A stretch of DNA of 64,000 bases from Chloroflexota bacterium (lineage in GTDB: Bacteria; Chloroflexota; Anaerolineae; Anaerolineales; Villigracilaceae): assembly GCA_016235445.1 (NCBI GenBank), contig JACRLB010000029.1, positions 62,001 to 126,000 on the forward strand, written 5' to 3'. Under the pieces are notes generated by a model that ran no database searches, was not told the origin of the DNA, and saw only the letters and a program-made list of their open reading frames with translations. Shown here one piece after another: positions 27,031 to 37,365 of the stretch (the stretch's first letter is position 1; each line of letters opens with the position of its first letter). The position numbers were made by a program, and so were the translations under genes.

Positions 27031-28185
27031 TTATTCCCCAAATGGCAGATTCAAATATGCATCCCAAATCCCAAGCGACTCTTTCGCGCATCTGTCGCTT
27101 CTTTCCAGCCCCGTGTAAAGCCAAAAGGTGGCAAGCTCACGCGCTTCCCCAGGCGGGATCACTTCCATCAATTTGTTATAGTCAGTGGATGCAAAATTCA
27201 CCACAAATCCAAAATGATTTTCAGCCGCTTTTTCGAGCAAGAACTGAATCCATCGGGTTTGGTCTGCCTGTGTGAAATCATATTTCGCTCCAAAGGCTTC
27301 AAACCCTGCCGAAGACATCCCAGACTCTGTGATCACGATCGGCTTCCCGAAGGAAATGGCAGTGTCGAAAAAATCCTCGGTAATTGCCACCTTGTTGCCA
27401 TAGGGCCAGCCATAAGGATAGGCGCTTAATCCAAGCAGGTCGCTGTATTGGAGCAGTTCTGTAATTTCACGTTTTTGTTCTTCGCGGTCGCCGCCATCCA
27501 AACCGTTCATGTGCGTATTGGTGAATGTCGCAAAGATGGGCAGGTCGGGATAATCACGTTTTAAATTTTCATAAACATATTGATGAAGTTCCTTGTACGC
27601 TGTCCATGTTTCGGGCGCGCCTGCCTGCGCCACGTTGACCTCGATGCCGATTGCAAAATAATCAGGCTGAAAAAAATCAACAGCACGCCGCGCAAAATTC
27701 AAGTAAGCCGTCTTCACGTCAGGATGATTTAACTGATATTCATCCCACGGTTTCGGCAGAGGCTGTCCCGTATCCGTTCCCCAATATTCCGCCATGCTGG
27801 TGCGCGACATATCCAAAGGCGTGATCGCCACATACAACGTATGATTCGCAGGCATCGAATCCTTCGCCCACTGCCACTCACTCATTACCGCTTCGGGATA
27901 CTCGCCATCCGCAAACGCCTCGGGCCAGGGAATGCCGCCGTCATAGTGCATGGCCGTTAAATCCCCATGCGTTTCGAGAAACTCATTCATGTGTTCGATG
28001 CCTTCCAGAGTCGCTTCGGACGGCCAACGCGTAAACCCCATGTGGAATGGACGAACGCCCGCTTCCAACTTAACCGTTGAGCTGGTTGCTGAACAAACGG
28101 GTGTTGCCGCCGCTGGGACATTCTTCCCGCCGCAAGCCAGTGATGTGATCGCAAGAATAAGGATGGAAGTGTAAAAGTTTTTCAT
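27031..28185 (-). CDS. Lipoprotein, glycoside hydrolase-like TIM barrel (GH53-like)
   Basis: Lipobox LAITSLACGG; FAIGIEVNVAQ and IVITESGMSS look like paired acidic active-site motifs. Confidence 0.55.
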   Translation of the reverse strand: MKNFYTSILILAITSLACGGKNVPAAATPVCSATSSTVKLEAGVRPFHMGFTRWPSEATLEGIEHMNEFLETHGDLTAMHYDGGIPWPEAFADGEYPEAVMSEWQWAKDSMPANHTLYVAITPLDMSRTSMAEYWGTDTGQPLPKPWDEYQLNHPDVKTAYLNFARRAVDFFQPDYFAIGIEVNVAQAGAPETWTAYKELHQYVYENLKRDYPDLPIFATFTNTHMNGLDGGDREEQKREITELLQYSDLLGLSAYPYGWPYGNKVAITEDFFDTAISFGKPIVITESGMSSAGFEAFGAKYDFTQADQTRWIQFLLEKAAENHFGFVVNFASTDYNKLMEVIPPGEARELATFWLYTGLERSDRCAKESLGIWDAYLNLPFGE

Positions 28186-28220
28186 TGTGTGAGTTGACTG
28201 CCTGAAATGGAAATTAGGAA

Positions 28221-28259
28221 AATAAAACGACCTGTATGATGTATACAGGTCGTTTTATT
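28221..28259. terminator. Intrinsic terminator
   Basis: AATAAAACGACCTGTATGATGTATACAGGTCGTTTTATT. Confidence 0.8.
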
Positions 28260-28289
28260 GAAAAGTTGCAGAAAAACTTATTTGCCCGT

Positions 28290-29036
28290 TTATGCTTCTT
28301 GTTTATTGCCCGTGATATCCAACTTAAGCGCGATATAAAATATGGCAGATATCATCAGCAGGAGGCCGTAATTATGTTCCCTTGTTTCGTACACCCCTTG
28401 AGGCACACCCATGGTGGGGTGTAGATAAAAACCTGGAAATCGTTCCATAAAACTAATAAGCGCCTTTTGAAGGATGTAGTTGGCCAGGATCAGAAACCCA
28501 TACTGCCAGGGCAGAATCGGAAATTTTGTTTCGAGGAACTGCCGGATTGGCTTGATCAACCAGCAGGCGGTGGGGATTAAGAAGCCAAACGCCAGCGAAA
28601 AGACCGCCGCGAGTTGATCGAAATCCAATGGCAACAGCGCATCTTCCCCCTGAAAGAATTTCAGGTTATGAAGATTCAATTCCTGCTGAACATTGATACC
28701 CTTGATGAGATCATTCGTTTCAATGTTTAAAATCCGCTGTCCCCAGCTAATCTCTTCAAAGGTTGCCAGCAGAAACAACAGCGCAAACCCCAGAAAGGAT
28801 AGGCGCTTTAACCAAGCGGGATCTTTGAGGCTGAGTTTGACAGGGGATCGATAGAACGCGACGGCAAACATCACAGAAGCGACGAACAGATAAATTGGAG
28901 AAAGGTTTTCGTATATTCTATCCTCCCTGACAAAGGCATCCAAAATTTCTTCCTTCATGAAAATAGGAATGTACGTGGCAATAAGTAATAAAGCAAAGAA
29001 AAAAATAGATTTGTTGATATCAAACTTTGTTTTCAT
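28290..29036 (-). CDS. Multi-TM membrane protein of unknown function
   Basis: Hydrophobic ORF starting MKTKFDINKSIFFFALLL. Confidence 0.6.
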   Translation of the reverse strand: MKTKFDINKSIFFFALLLIATYIPIFMKEEILDAFVREDRIYENLSPIYLFVASVMFAVAFYRSPVKLSLKDPAWLKRLSFLGFALLFLLATFEEISWGQRILNIETNDLIKGINVQQELNLHNLKFFQGEDALLPLDFDQLAAVFSLAFGFLIPTACWLIKPIRQFLETKFPILPWQYGFLILANYILQKALISFMERFPGFYLHPTMGVPQGVYETREHNYGLLLMISAIFYIALKLDITGNKQEA

Positions 29037-29401
29037 ATAACAACTTCTCCTCAACCTAATTTTTTATGTAAATGATGGTGCCTGTCGTCCCGAAGGTTTG
29101 GATGGAAAACAAGCCTGAATTTCAAGAACCCTTCTGTTCACTCAAAACAATGCCTTCGGGCCATTTCGTGCAGGGTCAATTATTTAACCCTACTTGGCCG
29201 TAATTATAGCAAAAGACAAAGGAATTGGTGACATCCAAAATCAAAAGGGTGCGCTAAAAGTTTGTAGATGAGTTGCTCCCTTCGCCTTCCTCAGCGAAAG
29301 ATTTACTCGCACACCTGCCCTCCCGCTCGCTCCGCTTCGGGGACGATGTGGCGGACGGTGCCAGGGAAACGCCGCCGAGGACGGCGGCTTGAGCCTGATG
29401 A

Positions 29402-29602
29402 CTAACTCACCTTACGCAGTTCAATCCCGAAGGGATGGCAGGATGATAGAAAATTACGTGAAAGAATTCCAAATCCCGAAGGGATGATATTGATTTTACA
29501 AGCCATGACACCCCTGTGGGGTTGAATTTGGCACATCCCAAAAACTATAATCATTTGACCCCTTCGGGGTCTTCGAGTAAATCGCGTAAGGTGAGTGACT
29601 AA
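29402..29602. repeat. Composite element: outer inverted repeat CTCACCTTACGC / GCGTAAGGTGAG with internal AATCCCGAAGGGATG repeats
   Basis: actaactcaccttacgcag...aatcccgaagggatg (x2)...cgcgtaaggtgagtgact. Confidence 0.75.
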
Positions 29603-29760
29603 AAAACTTTGAGTGCTCCCAATCAAAATGTGCGCTTAGCCAGCCTTTGGATGAAACAGATATGTACAGGATGTATTCAGCATGACGAAAGAACCCCCGG
29701 GATCTTCACTTGACTGCAATAGTAAAAATCCCGGAGTGGGTGGGTTGAATCTTTTTTTCG

Positions 29761-31545
29761 TTATTGGGCAGGCAGTGGAATGGTCTCGTTAACGGTGACC
29801 TGGCTTGTTCCATCCGCGTTAAAGACCGTAACGGTATGCGTGGCCTGGGTCTCGTTGATGGCTATCCATTCTTCTCTTCGGATCAGCCTGGGGATATTGT
29901 TGGCGATGGTGTAAGTGTCAATGCCCCAATTGGCCGCGCTCTTTCGCCACGAAGAGCGGATCTCAGAATTGCCGGGGAATTCCGGCGACCTGATCTTCCC
30001 ATATTCCTCGTTATAAACGAACAAACGGGCGGCAGGGTCATAGATGTAATATACGTAGGGAATATTGGGGCCAGCGGGCAGGTTTCTTACGATACGGAAA
30101 TCGTCGTTCCCGTCGTAGTTCATATCTCCAACGATAAAGCTGTTCGCATCATTCACAGGGGTGGCTGTTTCAAGCGACGATGGCAGGGTGATATCCTGTG
30201 ACAGGCCGCCCAGCCCAACATCCTCCGGGCGTTGGAAAACCTTGATGGTCGCGATCTTCATATTCCCCGAGGCGTCCATCGAGCCGCACACGTTGAAATG
30301 GGTTGGGTTCGGATTCAATCCAGCAAGCCTAAGACTGCGGGTTAAATCCACACAGGTGCCTGTGGAGCCCGTTGCGGGTGAAGTTGTTCCCGCCGAATTA
30401 AGCGGCACTTTGAGTACGCTCCCAACCGCCAATGTTGAGTTAACCATTTGCAAGACACTTGCGTCTGCGTTGTATATCTGCGCGATGGAGGCCCAGGTTT
30501 CCCCAGCTTTGACCGTGTGCGTTCCAATGCAGGGTTTTCCATAAATTTTCCCCACACTTCCAATATTTGGCACGTTGATAACCATGTCTTTCTGGATCAA
30601 GGCAGGGTTGGATAACTGTGGATTGGCCTGAACTAATTTGGCAGGATCGGCTCCATAACAGCGGGCGATCTGCCACAGCCATTCACCATCAACTACCGTA
30701 TGCGGATATGTTGAGCCAGGCGTTAGATTTGATTGAGTAACGGCTCCTTTCGTGACCGTAGCTGATACTGACTGCGAAGGGCCTGCTCCTCCGCCGGAGG
30801 CAGTAGCACTGGTCGCCACGGATACAGCATTCATGTCAGCCTGGGTAACTGTATAGTTGGCCGAGCAGTTTACAGTTGAGTTTGAAGCGAGGGTGAGAGT
30901 CGCTTCGCCGCAATTAATCGGCGAACCAAATCCAACATCAGTCACTGTAAATTGAGCAGGTCCCAGGGATTGTGATCCGCTGTTTTTGATCACGTAATTG
31001 TACGTCACGATTTGACCGATGCGATCATAAGTGGATGGGTTGGCTGTTTTTGTGAGGGTGAGCGCTTTGGCTGGGACGACGGGGACAGTGGTGGTGACCT
31101 GGTTTGAATTTACGGTGTAGACGTTGGCTGTTGCAATGCTCACAACCGAGCCTTTATCAAGATCGGCTTGTGTGATCGCATAATCGGAAGTGCATTCGAT
31201 TGTCTCTCCCTGATCGAGACGATCATCCAGATTGCCGACTGTGTTGAGAGCGGGGCATGTGAGCGCTGTGCCTGTCACGGTGATGTTGGCGGGAATATTG
31301 GAACTGCCGTTTTGGATGACTTTGATGGAATATTTGAATTTGATAACCTGACCCACTGTGTTATACGGAATTGAGGTGTCCACTTGAACGGTGAGCTCAA
31401 GTTGCACCAATTCAGTCAGAGATGCAGTTGCCTGTACGATCGGCAGGACAGACTGATCAGTTGTTGAGGATGTGGTTAAACTACAGGCGGCCAGAACGGA
31501 TACCATGAATGCAACAAGAATGAGGGAGCGTATCAACTTTGCCAT
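29761..31545 (-). CDS. Lipoprotein with DUF11-like repeats and two LysM domains
   Basis: Lipobox SVLAACSLTTSS; repeated TVTGTALTCPAL.../TVTDVGFGSPINC modules; YPHTVVDGEWLWQIARCYGADPAKLVQANPQL and THTVKAGETWASIAQIYNADASVLQMVN. Confidence 0.8.
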   Translation of the reverse strand: MAKLIRSLILVAFMVSVLAACSLTTSSTTDQSVLPIVQATASLTELVQLELTVQVDTSIPYNTVGQVIKFKYSIKVIQNGSSNIPANITVTGTALTCPALNTVGNLDDRLDQGETIECTSDYAITQADLDKGSVVSIATANVYTVNSNQVTTTVPVVPAKALTLTKTANPSTYDRIGQIVTYNYVIKNSGSQSLGPAQFTVTDVGFGSPINCGEATLTLASNSTVNCSANYTVTQADMNAVSVATSATASGGGAGPSQSVSATVTKGAVTQSNLTPGSTYPHTVVDGEWLWQIARCYGADPAKLVQANPQLSNPALIQKDMVINVPNIGSVGKIYGKPCIGTHTVKAGETWASIAQIYNADASVLQMVNSTLAVGSVLKVPLNSAGTTSPATGSTGTCVDLTRSLRLAGLNPNPTHFNVCGSMDASGNMKIATIKVFQRPEDVGLGGLSQDITLPSSLETATPVNDANSFIVGDMNYDGNDDFRIVRNLPAGPNIPYVYYIYDPAARLFVYNEEYGKIRSPEFPGNSEIRSSWRKSAANWGIDTYTIANNIPRLIRREEWIAINETQATHTVTVFNADGTSQVTVNETIPLPAQ

Positions 31546-31589
31546 TTTATTTCCTTTCCTGTTATCTCAGAAGATAAGTGTGTGCATGT

Positions 31590-31749
31590 AAAGGTTGTCA
31601 GCCTTCCCCTTTTCCCTCACCCCAAGTATGAAGACTTTTCGCCGTGTCGACTCCTCCCTCTCCCTGAGGGACGTGTGCCCGTAAGGGTAGAGGGCAGGGT
31701 GAGGGGTGTTCACAGCCCAGCGAACAATCTACCTCCCCTGACAACCTTT
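31590..31749. repeat. MITE-like element, second copy of the 10421..10566 family
   Basis: TIR AAAGGTTGTCAG / CTGACAACCTTT; interior homologous (cttttccctcaccccaagtatgaagacttttcgccgtgtcgact...gggcagggtgaggggt). Confidence 0.8.
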
Positions 31750-31863
31750 GCTTGCACACAGATAAGTTCATTGCTGTTAGTGGTTAGGACGAGTATAGCA
31801 TTAATGAAGTGGCAATGTCTATTTTTTGAAAACTGTTTGAGACGACACAAAGAAGGGAGTCAA

Positions 31864-31893
31864 AAAAACGCGCCTGAAAACTCAGGCGCGTTT
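31864..31893. terminator. Intrinsic terminator
   Basis: AAAAACGCGCCTGAAAACTCAGGCGCGTTT. Confidence 0.75.
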
Positions 31894-32043
31894 GGATATT
31901 GTTGCTTGTCTCATAACTTTAGTAAATCACAATTTCGCTTTGGAGCGCGGATTTTAGTCCGCTTTGCCCCTGTAAAATTGCGGACCAAAATCTGCATTCC
32001 GCATTATATGTGATTTACGGAAATTTCCAAGTCTTTATTGAAA

Positions 32044-32583
32044 TTAATATGTTGGCTTTTGCGGTTTGTAATTTTTTCCGCCGATCCACACTCCAACCAC
32101 AGTTCCCAGAATGCAAAGAAGAAAGGCAAAGAGCGCGACGGTTTCAAAACGGCTGGAAGTGAGCGCATTCAATACCGGGATATGCAGTGTGTTTGCGCTC
32201 ATTCGCAGGGAATTGGGTATAAGCAACCCAATCATTACGCCCAGGATCGCGCCAGTTCCCATCCCTGTATATGCGCCGATGCTTGGGCCTCCACTGGAAC
32301 CTGCTGTTCGGCTGACGACTAAACCAATCAGCAACCCTGCCAGTGCGCCCAGTATGACGCCTGCGGTAAACCCCATGAGGATGCCGGTCAGGTTCATGGT
32401 CAGGGCGCCGGTGGCGGTGCCAAGTAGGGCTCCTGAAATTTCACCGACGATTCCGCCAAATATGGCGCTTTGTTGGTTGAGGTTGATTTCAACCGTTTTA
32501 TTTATCGCGCCCGCATAGGCGGCTTTATTTGTCTGCGGCCAGGCGCGCTGGCTTTTCGATACGGATATGGCGTTTTTAGGCAT
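32044..32583 (-). CDS. Glycine-zipper-like membrane protein
   Basis: Gly/Ala-rich repeated hydrophobic stretches (GGIVGEISGALLGTATGALTMNLTGILMGFTAGVILGALAGLLIGL). Confidence 0.6.
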   Translation of the reverse strand: MPKNAISVSKSQRAWPQTNKAAYAGAINKTVEINLNQQSAIFGGIVGEISGALLGTATGALTMNLTGILMGFTAGVILGALAGLLIGLVVSRTAGSSGGPSIGAYTGMGTGAILGVMIGLLIPNSLRMSANTLHIPVLNALTSSRFETVALFAFLLCILGTVVGVWIGGKNYKPQKPTY

Positions 32584-33176
32584 GGTTGAATCTCCTTATT
32601 CATAAAGCGGGCTAAATACTTATTAATGAAGTCGCTTCTTGTTGAAAAAGGTTACGGTTCGGAATTAAATTAAATATGAGAAGTGTAGCTCGAAATAAAT
32701 TTGACAAATGAAGGCTGGGGAACCTGCTTTGAATATGTAGTTGTTGACAGAATCCGTTTCCCCATTTCTTTCTCAATGTTATTTTGCCCCAAACTTTACT
32801 AAAAATGGTTCTTTGGAATTAAGTGAGGTTCCTTCGCCACGGAGCGCACAGAGACCTTTGAGAAAAGGCGCTTTAACTCACTTTCTCTGTGGTCTCTGGG
32901 GCTTGCCCCACCAATTCCGTGACATCGTGTACAAAAAGAATGTATCTTCTCAATAATCAGGGGAAACGTCCCGAAGGTTTCTACAAATTTGGACAACCTT
33001 TCGCAAAACCTCACCGCACTGGCGCGCGGCGCAAGTGTCAGGACGGTGCGTAAACACCCGTTTTATTGAGATGATACAAAAGAATGGCAAAAAGGATTTA
33101 AGAAATTAAGAGTAATCCGTATTGCGTGCCCCGTTTTGAAGATTTACCTCTTCGGAACACGCAACACGTACATGTG

Positions 33177-33551
33177 CTATTTCGCCGAGACTTCCCAGAC
33201 GTTTCCATCAGGGTCTTTGAAATAAGCGACGGTTTGCCCCCATGCGGTTGCTTTGGGTCCCTCGAAAATCTCCACGCCTTTTGATGCTAGCTCGGCGCAG
33301 GCTGTTTGAAGGTCGTCCACTTGAAATGCCAGAAGGACGCCGCCGCCCTGGGTGATGTGCTCTTTCGGGAACAACATTTTTGCCGCCGCTTCTTTTTCAA
33401 ACAGCATCAAGGGCGTGCCATCCAGTTTGAATTTGACAAAGAAATTTCCGTTGGCGAATTCCACTTCCAGGCCGAGGGCGTCTCTGTAAAAGGCGAGGGA
33501 TTGATCGAGGTCTTGCACCAGCAGGCAACTGGCAGTTAATCTATTAAACAT
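33177..33551 (-). CDS. VOC/glyoxalase family protein
   Basis: LVQDLDQSLAFYRDALGLEVEF...; YFKDPDGNVWEVS. Confidence 0.85.
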   Translation of the reverse strand: MFNRLTASCLLVQDLDQSLAFYRDALGLEVEFANGNFFVKFKLDGTPLMLFEKEAAAKMLFPKEHITQGGGVLLAFQVDDLQTACAELASKGVEIFEGPKATAWGQTVAYFKDPDGNVWEVSAK

Positions 33552-33554
33552 GAC

Positions 33555-33959
33555 TTATATTTTCTCCAACTCATTCGCCATTTTGTTGAGTTTGACATAG
33601 GCGCTGATTTCAGGGATGACGAAGATGATCAGGAATGAAAGAAAATTGATGATCGCGCCTGTGCCCGGCTCACTGGTCAATGGCAGGATGAACATATCCT
33701 GAAGCTCGCGCAGGCTGTGCATGATGAAGGCGAAGGAATAGAAGCGCGGATTTTGACGCACCAGCGCCAGCAAAGAAATAACCGCCATCAGCGCGTTTCT
33801 GCCTCCAAGAATGTAAAGTACCTGCCTCGAGATGTCGTTCGTGACTGCGCCAGGATAAAACAACTCAGGGTTAATGTAGCAGGCATAGGTTTGGAAGGAC
33901 AGAATGGCAAGGATGACGACTTGCAGGATGTTGATCCAGACGGGGATTTTTGTTTTCAT
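33555..33959 (-). CDS. Small membrane protein
   Basis: Hydrophobic ORF adjacent to the VOC gene. Confidence 0.5.
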   Translation of the reverse strand: MKTKIPVWINILQVVILAILSFQTYACYINPELFYPGAVTNDISRQVLYILGGRNALMAVISLLALVRQNPRFYSFAFIMHSLRELQDMFILPLTSEPGTGAIINFLSFLIIFVIPEISAYVKLNKMANELEKI

Positions 33960-33974
33960 TTTATTTCTCCTTGG

Positions 33975-34216
33975 AAACTGTTTAATAGACTTTATCGGTA
34001 ATTAGAAAAAACGTCCCGAAGGTTGTTGTCAGGAGTTCAAATTCCTCAAGAAAAACCTTCGGGACGGTGCCTGTGCGTTATTTCCGATAACGTCTAATAA
34101 CTCGTTTTGGCTTCTTGATCTTTGGGTTACAAGTCTTTTGTACACGGACTTTTAAGGCTTTTCCGTGAGAATCCGCGTCATCCGTGTACAGAAAGGGTAG
34201 TTATTAAACAGTCTCT
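33975..34216. repeat. Nested palindromic element: outer TIR ACTGTTTAATA / TATTAAACAGT, inner element 33988-34095 with CGTCCCGAAGGTT hairpin
   Basis: Inner ends GACTTTATCGGTAATTAG / GTTATTTCCGATAACGTC (imperfect inverted repeat), flanked by TAATA on both sides. Confidence 0.6.
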
Positions 34217-34240
34217 TAATTTGGCGGGATGTGTTCAAGC

Positions 34241-34804
34241 CTATGCTTGTTTCTTGAATCCGTTCTTAAGCGCCATGACGAATCCAATCAAGATCAGCAA
34301 AATGCCTGCGGCGGCAAACATCCATTTGAGCGTGGTGAAAACCATCACCACGGTTGCGAGCGCGGCGGGTTGTGACGGAAAGATGGTGATCAGCGCCACA
34401 ATGCCGACGTTCTCGAGCAAATCAAACAACCATGCGCCAAGCGGCAGTACGTTGAATTTTCGGATGGCGCTGTTGGGCGCAAAGCCGCGCTGGTAGAGCC
34501 AGGAAATTAACAAGCCAAAAAAAAGCAAATGCACAATCGGGTAAATAATATCCACTGTGAGCAGGGAGGTTCGATAAAGCGCGCGCCCAGCCTCTCCATA
34601 TTTTTCGATCATGCCGAAGGTTTGGGCGGGCGTTGCAAAGAACATGAGATCGAGCATTTGAACGCCAGCCTGCCCGTTCGCCATTTTGGTTTGAACAAGC
34701 GGGAAGAGGTAGCCTGAAAAAACGAATCCGTCCAGCACAAAAAGAGCAAAGATGAGCCAGCCTTTTGTCCAGTTGTAAAAACGATCTGATAAGTTGCTTA
34801 ACAT
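34241..34804 (-). CDS. Multi-TM membrane protein
   Basis: Hydrophobic ORF. Confidence 0.55.
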   Translation of the reverse strand: MLSNLSDRFYNWTKGWLIFALFVLDGFVFSGYLFPLVQTKMANGQAGVQMLDLMFFATPAQTFGMIEKYGEAGRALYRTSLLTVDIIYPIVHLLFFGLLISWLYQRGFAPNSAIRKFNVLPLGAWLFDLLENVGIVALITIFPSQPAALATVVMVFTTLKWMFAAAGILLILIGFVMALKNGFKKQA

Positions 34805-35019
34805 GGTTTCTCCGTGTGTAAATTTTTTGATGCGAATATTTGAAGCGGCGATATTCTAAGGGTTTTGCCGACCCGCTCACAGGTCAGATTGAGCCGAGTG
34901 ATGGTCAAATTGGATGAAGAAGCGCATCCCACTTAATCTCAAAACGGGTCGGGTCACGAAGGGCTTTTTCCTCGCCTGAAAAACGCACGCGAATAGAATC
35001 CCCTTTGTGCTTAGATTCT

Positions 35020-35907
35020 TTAGATGGGCTGAAAGCGATTGCGAAAAGCGACGGGACTGACGCGCGTGTGTTTCTTGAAGAACTTCACCAAATTGGTGGG
35101 GTCGTTGAATCCCAATCGGTAGGCGATCTCCTTGATGGGCATATTCCCCTGCGCCAGCAATCGTTGAGATTCGAGAATGACCTGCTCTTCGATGAATTCT
35201 TTGGCGGTCTTGTTTAATACCTGGCGGGTTAACCCGTTGAGTTTTTTGGGAGAGGCGGCAAGTTGTTTGGCATAATATTGCACGGCGCGAGACTTCGCCA
35301 TATCCCGCTCGACCAGCCTGCGGAATGCGACGAATTCCTGATAATGCGGCGCAACCCGCTGGCTTACGGTGTTCCCTTGTTGAATGCGCCCAATTTGCAG
35401 GAGCATCAGGCGCAGTAAATGCCGCAGAATTTCATTGGACAGTTCATCGGTCGGTTGCTGGTACTCGCGTTGAATGGCGGCGGCTGGTTCATGTAGTAAA
35501 CGCCGCTGTTCCGCGGATAGTTGAATGCGCGGCGAGAATAACGCGTGTTCAAAAATATTCAGGCTGTGAAGCAGGTTTCGTTCGGTCGCATTCTCGTATA
35601 TGAATTCAGGTGTGAAAACGATAACGACACCTTTGACCGCCCGATTGATCTGATACTGATGGACTTGTCCTGTGGAAACGAGCAGGAGGGTTTTGTGATC
35701 GTACGCATAGTTGGTGAAGTCAATGGAATGGCTTCCAGCGCCATGCGTGAACAGGATGAGATGATAGAAATGAACACGGTGCGGAGACGCCAATACATGA
35801 TTTGGCCCGCTTTTGAAGAGTGATTCAAGAGTCAAAATCTCCACCCCAAATTTTGGAGCTTCGATCTCGGAAAAATGGACTTCGGGAATTGGATTTGATT
35901 CTGACAT
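35020..35907 (-). CDS. AraC family transcriptional regulator with cupin-like sensor
   Basis: C-terminal EQVILESQRLLAQGNMPIKEIAYRLGFNDPTNLVKFFKKHTRVSPVAFRNRF. Confidence 0.85.
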   Translation of the reverse strand: MSESNPIPEVHFSEIEAPKFGVEILTLESLFKSGPNHVLASPHRVHFYHLILFTHGAGSHSIDFTNYAYDHKTLLLVSTGQVHQYQINRAVKGVVIVFTPEFIYENATERNLLHSLNIFEHALFSPRIQLSAEQRRLLHEPAAAIQREYQQPTDELSNEILRHLLRLMLLQIGRIQQGNTVSQRVAPHYQEFVAFRRLVERDMAKSRAVQYYAKQLAASPKKLNGLTRQVLNKTAKEFIEEQVILESQRLLAQGNMPIKEIAYRLGFNDPTNLVKFFKKHTRVSPVAFRNRFQPI

Positions 35908-35961
35908 GATGAGCCGCGCCGATTGCATAATTATACGCCCCTGCCAATCATAACTCGCCTG

Positions 35962-36109
35962 AGAGACTGTTTCTTAACTCTTTTTTGGGACACGGACAGC
36001 ACGGACGCTTCGCGTACTGAAGTTCACGGAAGAAACCATAAAAAAGCCGCTCTTTTCCGTGAATTCTGTGTACAAAAAGAAGAGCGATAAGACTTAAGAA
36101 ACGTTCTCT
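35962..36109. repeat. MITE-like element B, copy 1 (imperfect TIR AGAGACTGTTTCTTAACTCTT / AAGACTTAAGAAACGTTCTCT)
   Basis: Homologous in sequence and order to 39807..40087. Confidence 0.7.
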
Positions 36110-36135
36110 TATTTTTAAGTGGTAAGATTCGCACA

Positions 36136-36984
36136 ATGAAACTTAACCTCGCCCTTGCTCAGATCAACACAAAACTTGGGGACGTTGAAGCGAATCTCGC
36201 CAAGCACCTCGATTACATCAAACAAGCCAAATCCGAAAAATCGGATTTGCTTGTTTTTCCCGAACTTTCTTTAACTGGATATGTCTTGCAGGATTTGGTG
36301 GCCTCGGTTGCTCACAAGCCGACAGAAGATGACCCCATCTTCAAGCATTTGTTCAAAGCGTCTCACGATCTGGACCTGGTAGTTGGCTTCGTGGACGAGG
36401 ACTCCCGTCATCGCTTTTACATTGCCTCCGCCTATCTTTCGGGTGGAAAACTTGTGCATGTTCATCACAAAGTTTACCTGCCAACCTACGGACTCTTCGA
36501 CGAAGGCCGCTTCTTCGCCTGGGGTGACTCTGTCTGTGCCTTCGACACCCGTTTCGGACGTGTTGGCATTCTCATCTGCGAAGACTTCTGGCACGCCTCG
36601 CCTCCGTACCTGCTCTGGCTCGACGGCGCAGACATCATGCTCTTTTCCTCCGCCTCCCCAGGCCGTGGACTGAACGACAAAGAGAAACTCGAATCTGCCC
36701 GCTGGGTGGAACGCGTCAACAAAGCCTATGCCAGCATGTTCACCTGCTTTGTGGCACACGCCAACCGTGTCGGTTACGAAGACGGACTCCACTTTTGGGG
36801 CGGCGCGACGGTCTTCGACCCAAACGGCGAAGAACTTGCGCATGGTCCGTACAATGAGGAGACCATCACTTTCACTGAGCTGGATTTGAATCAACTCCGC
36901 CGCACGCGAGCGCGGTTGCCGCTCTTGCGAGATGAACGAACAAATCTTGTGCAAACCGAATTATCGCGGATTTTGGAAAAGTAG
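36136..36984 (+). CDS. Carbon-nitrogen hydrolase (nitrilase-superfamily amidase)
   Basis: LALAQINTKLGDVEANLAKH...LLVFPELSLTGY; VGILICEDFWHASPPYLLWLDGADIMLF. Confidence 0.85.
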   Translation: MKLNLALAQINTKLGDVEANLAKHLDYIKQAKSEKSDLLVFPELSLTGYVLQDLVASVAHKPTEDDPIFKHLFKASHDLDLVVGFVDEDSRHRFYIASAYLSGGKLVHVHHKVYLPTYGLFDEGRFFAWGDSVCAFDTRFGRVGILICEDFWHASPPYLLWLDGADIMLFSSASPGRGLNDKEKLESARWVERVNKAYASMFTCFVAHANRVGYEDGLHFWGGATVFDPNGEELAHGPYNEETITFTELDLNQLRRTRARLPLLRDERTNLVQTELSRILEK

Positions 36985-36990
36985 GTAAAT

Positions 36991-37365
36991 ATGACAACTC
37001 CACAAATACAAGCCATTGTTGTCCCGCCGATCAATAAACGTATGCGCATTCCACAAGAAGCAATTGATGATGTGGTTCGGCAAATAGCAGAAAAGTTCAA
37101 GCCAAACAAAATTATTCTATTTGGTTCGTATGCGTACGGAAACCCAACACAGATCAGCGACGTGGATTTGCTGGTGGTGATGGATTCGGCGATTAAAGAA
37201 AATCAGGTATCGGCCGCTATTCGTAAGGCAATTAATTACCACTTTGGGCTTGATATAATTGTGAAAACCCCGAAATCCCTTTCAAGTAGAATTGAAATGG
37301 GGGATTTTTTTCTGAAAGAAATTTTACAGAAGGGTAAGGTTCTTTATGAACATGCTGCTCGCTGA
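36991..37365 (+). CDS. MNT-type nucleotidyltransferase (antitoxin-like)
   Basis: PNKIILFGSYAYGNPTQISDVDLLVVMDS (GS...DVD motif). Confidence 0.88.
   Translation: MTTPQIQAIVVPPINKRMRIPQEAIDDVVRQIAEKFKPNKIILFGSYAYGNPTQISDVDLLVVMDSAIKENQVSAAIRKAINYHFGLDIIVKTPKSLSSRIEMGDFFLKEILQKGKVLYEHAAR

Noticed and set aside
29402-29602. AATCCCGAAGGGATG repeats as a CRISPR array
   Set aside because: Palindromic units with irregular spacing, only a few copies, bounded by inverted ends; no cas genes.
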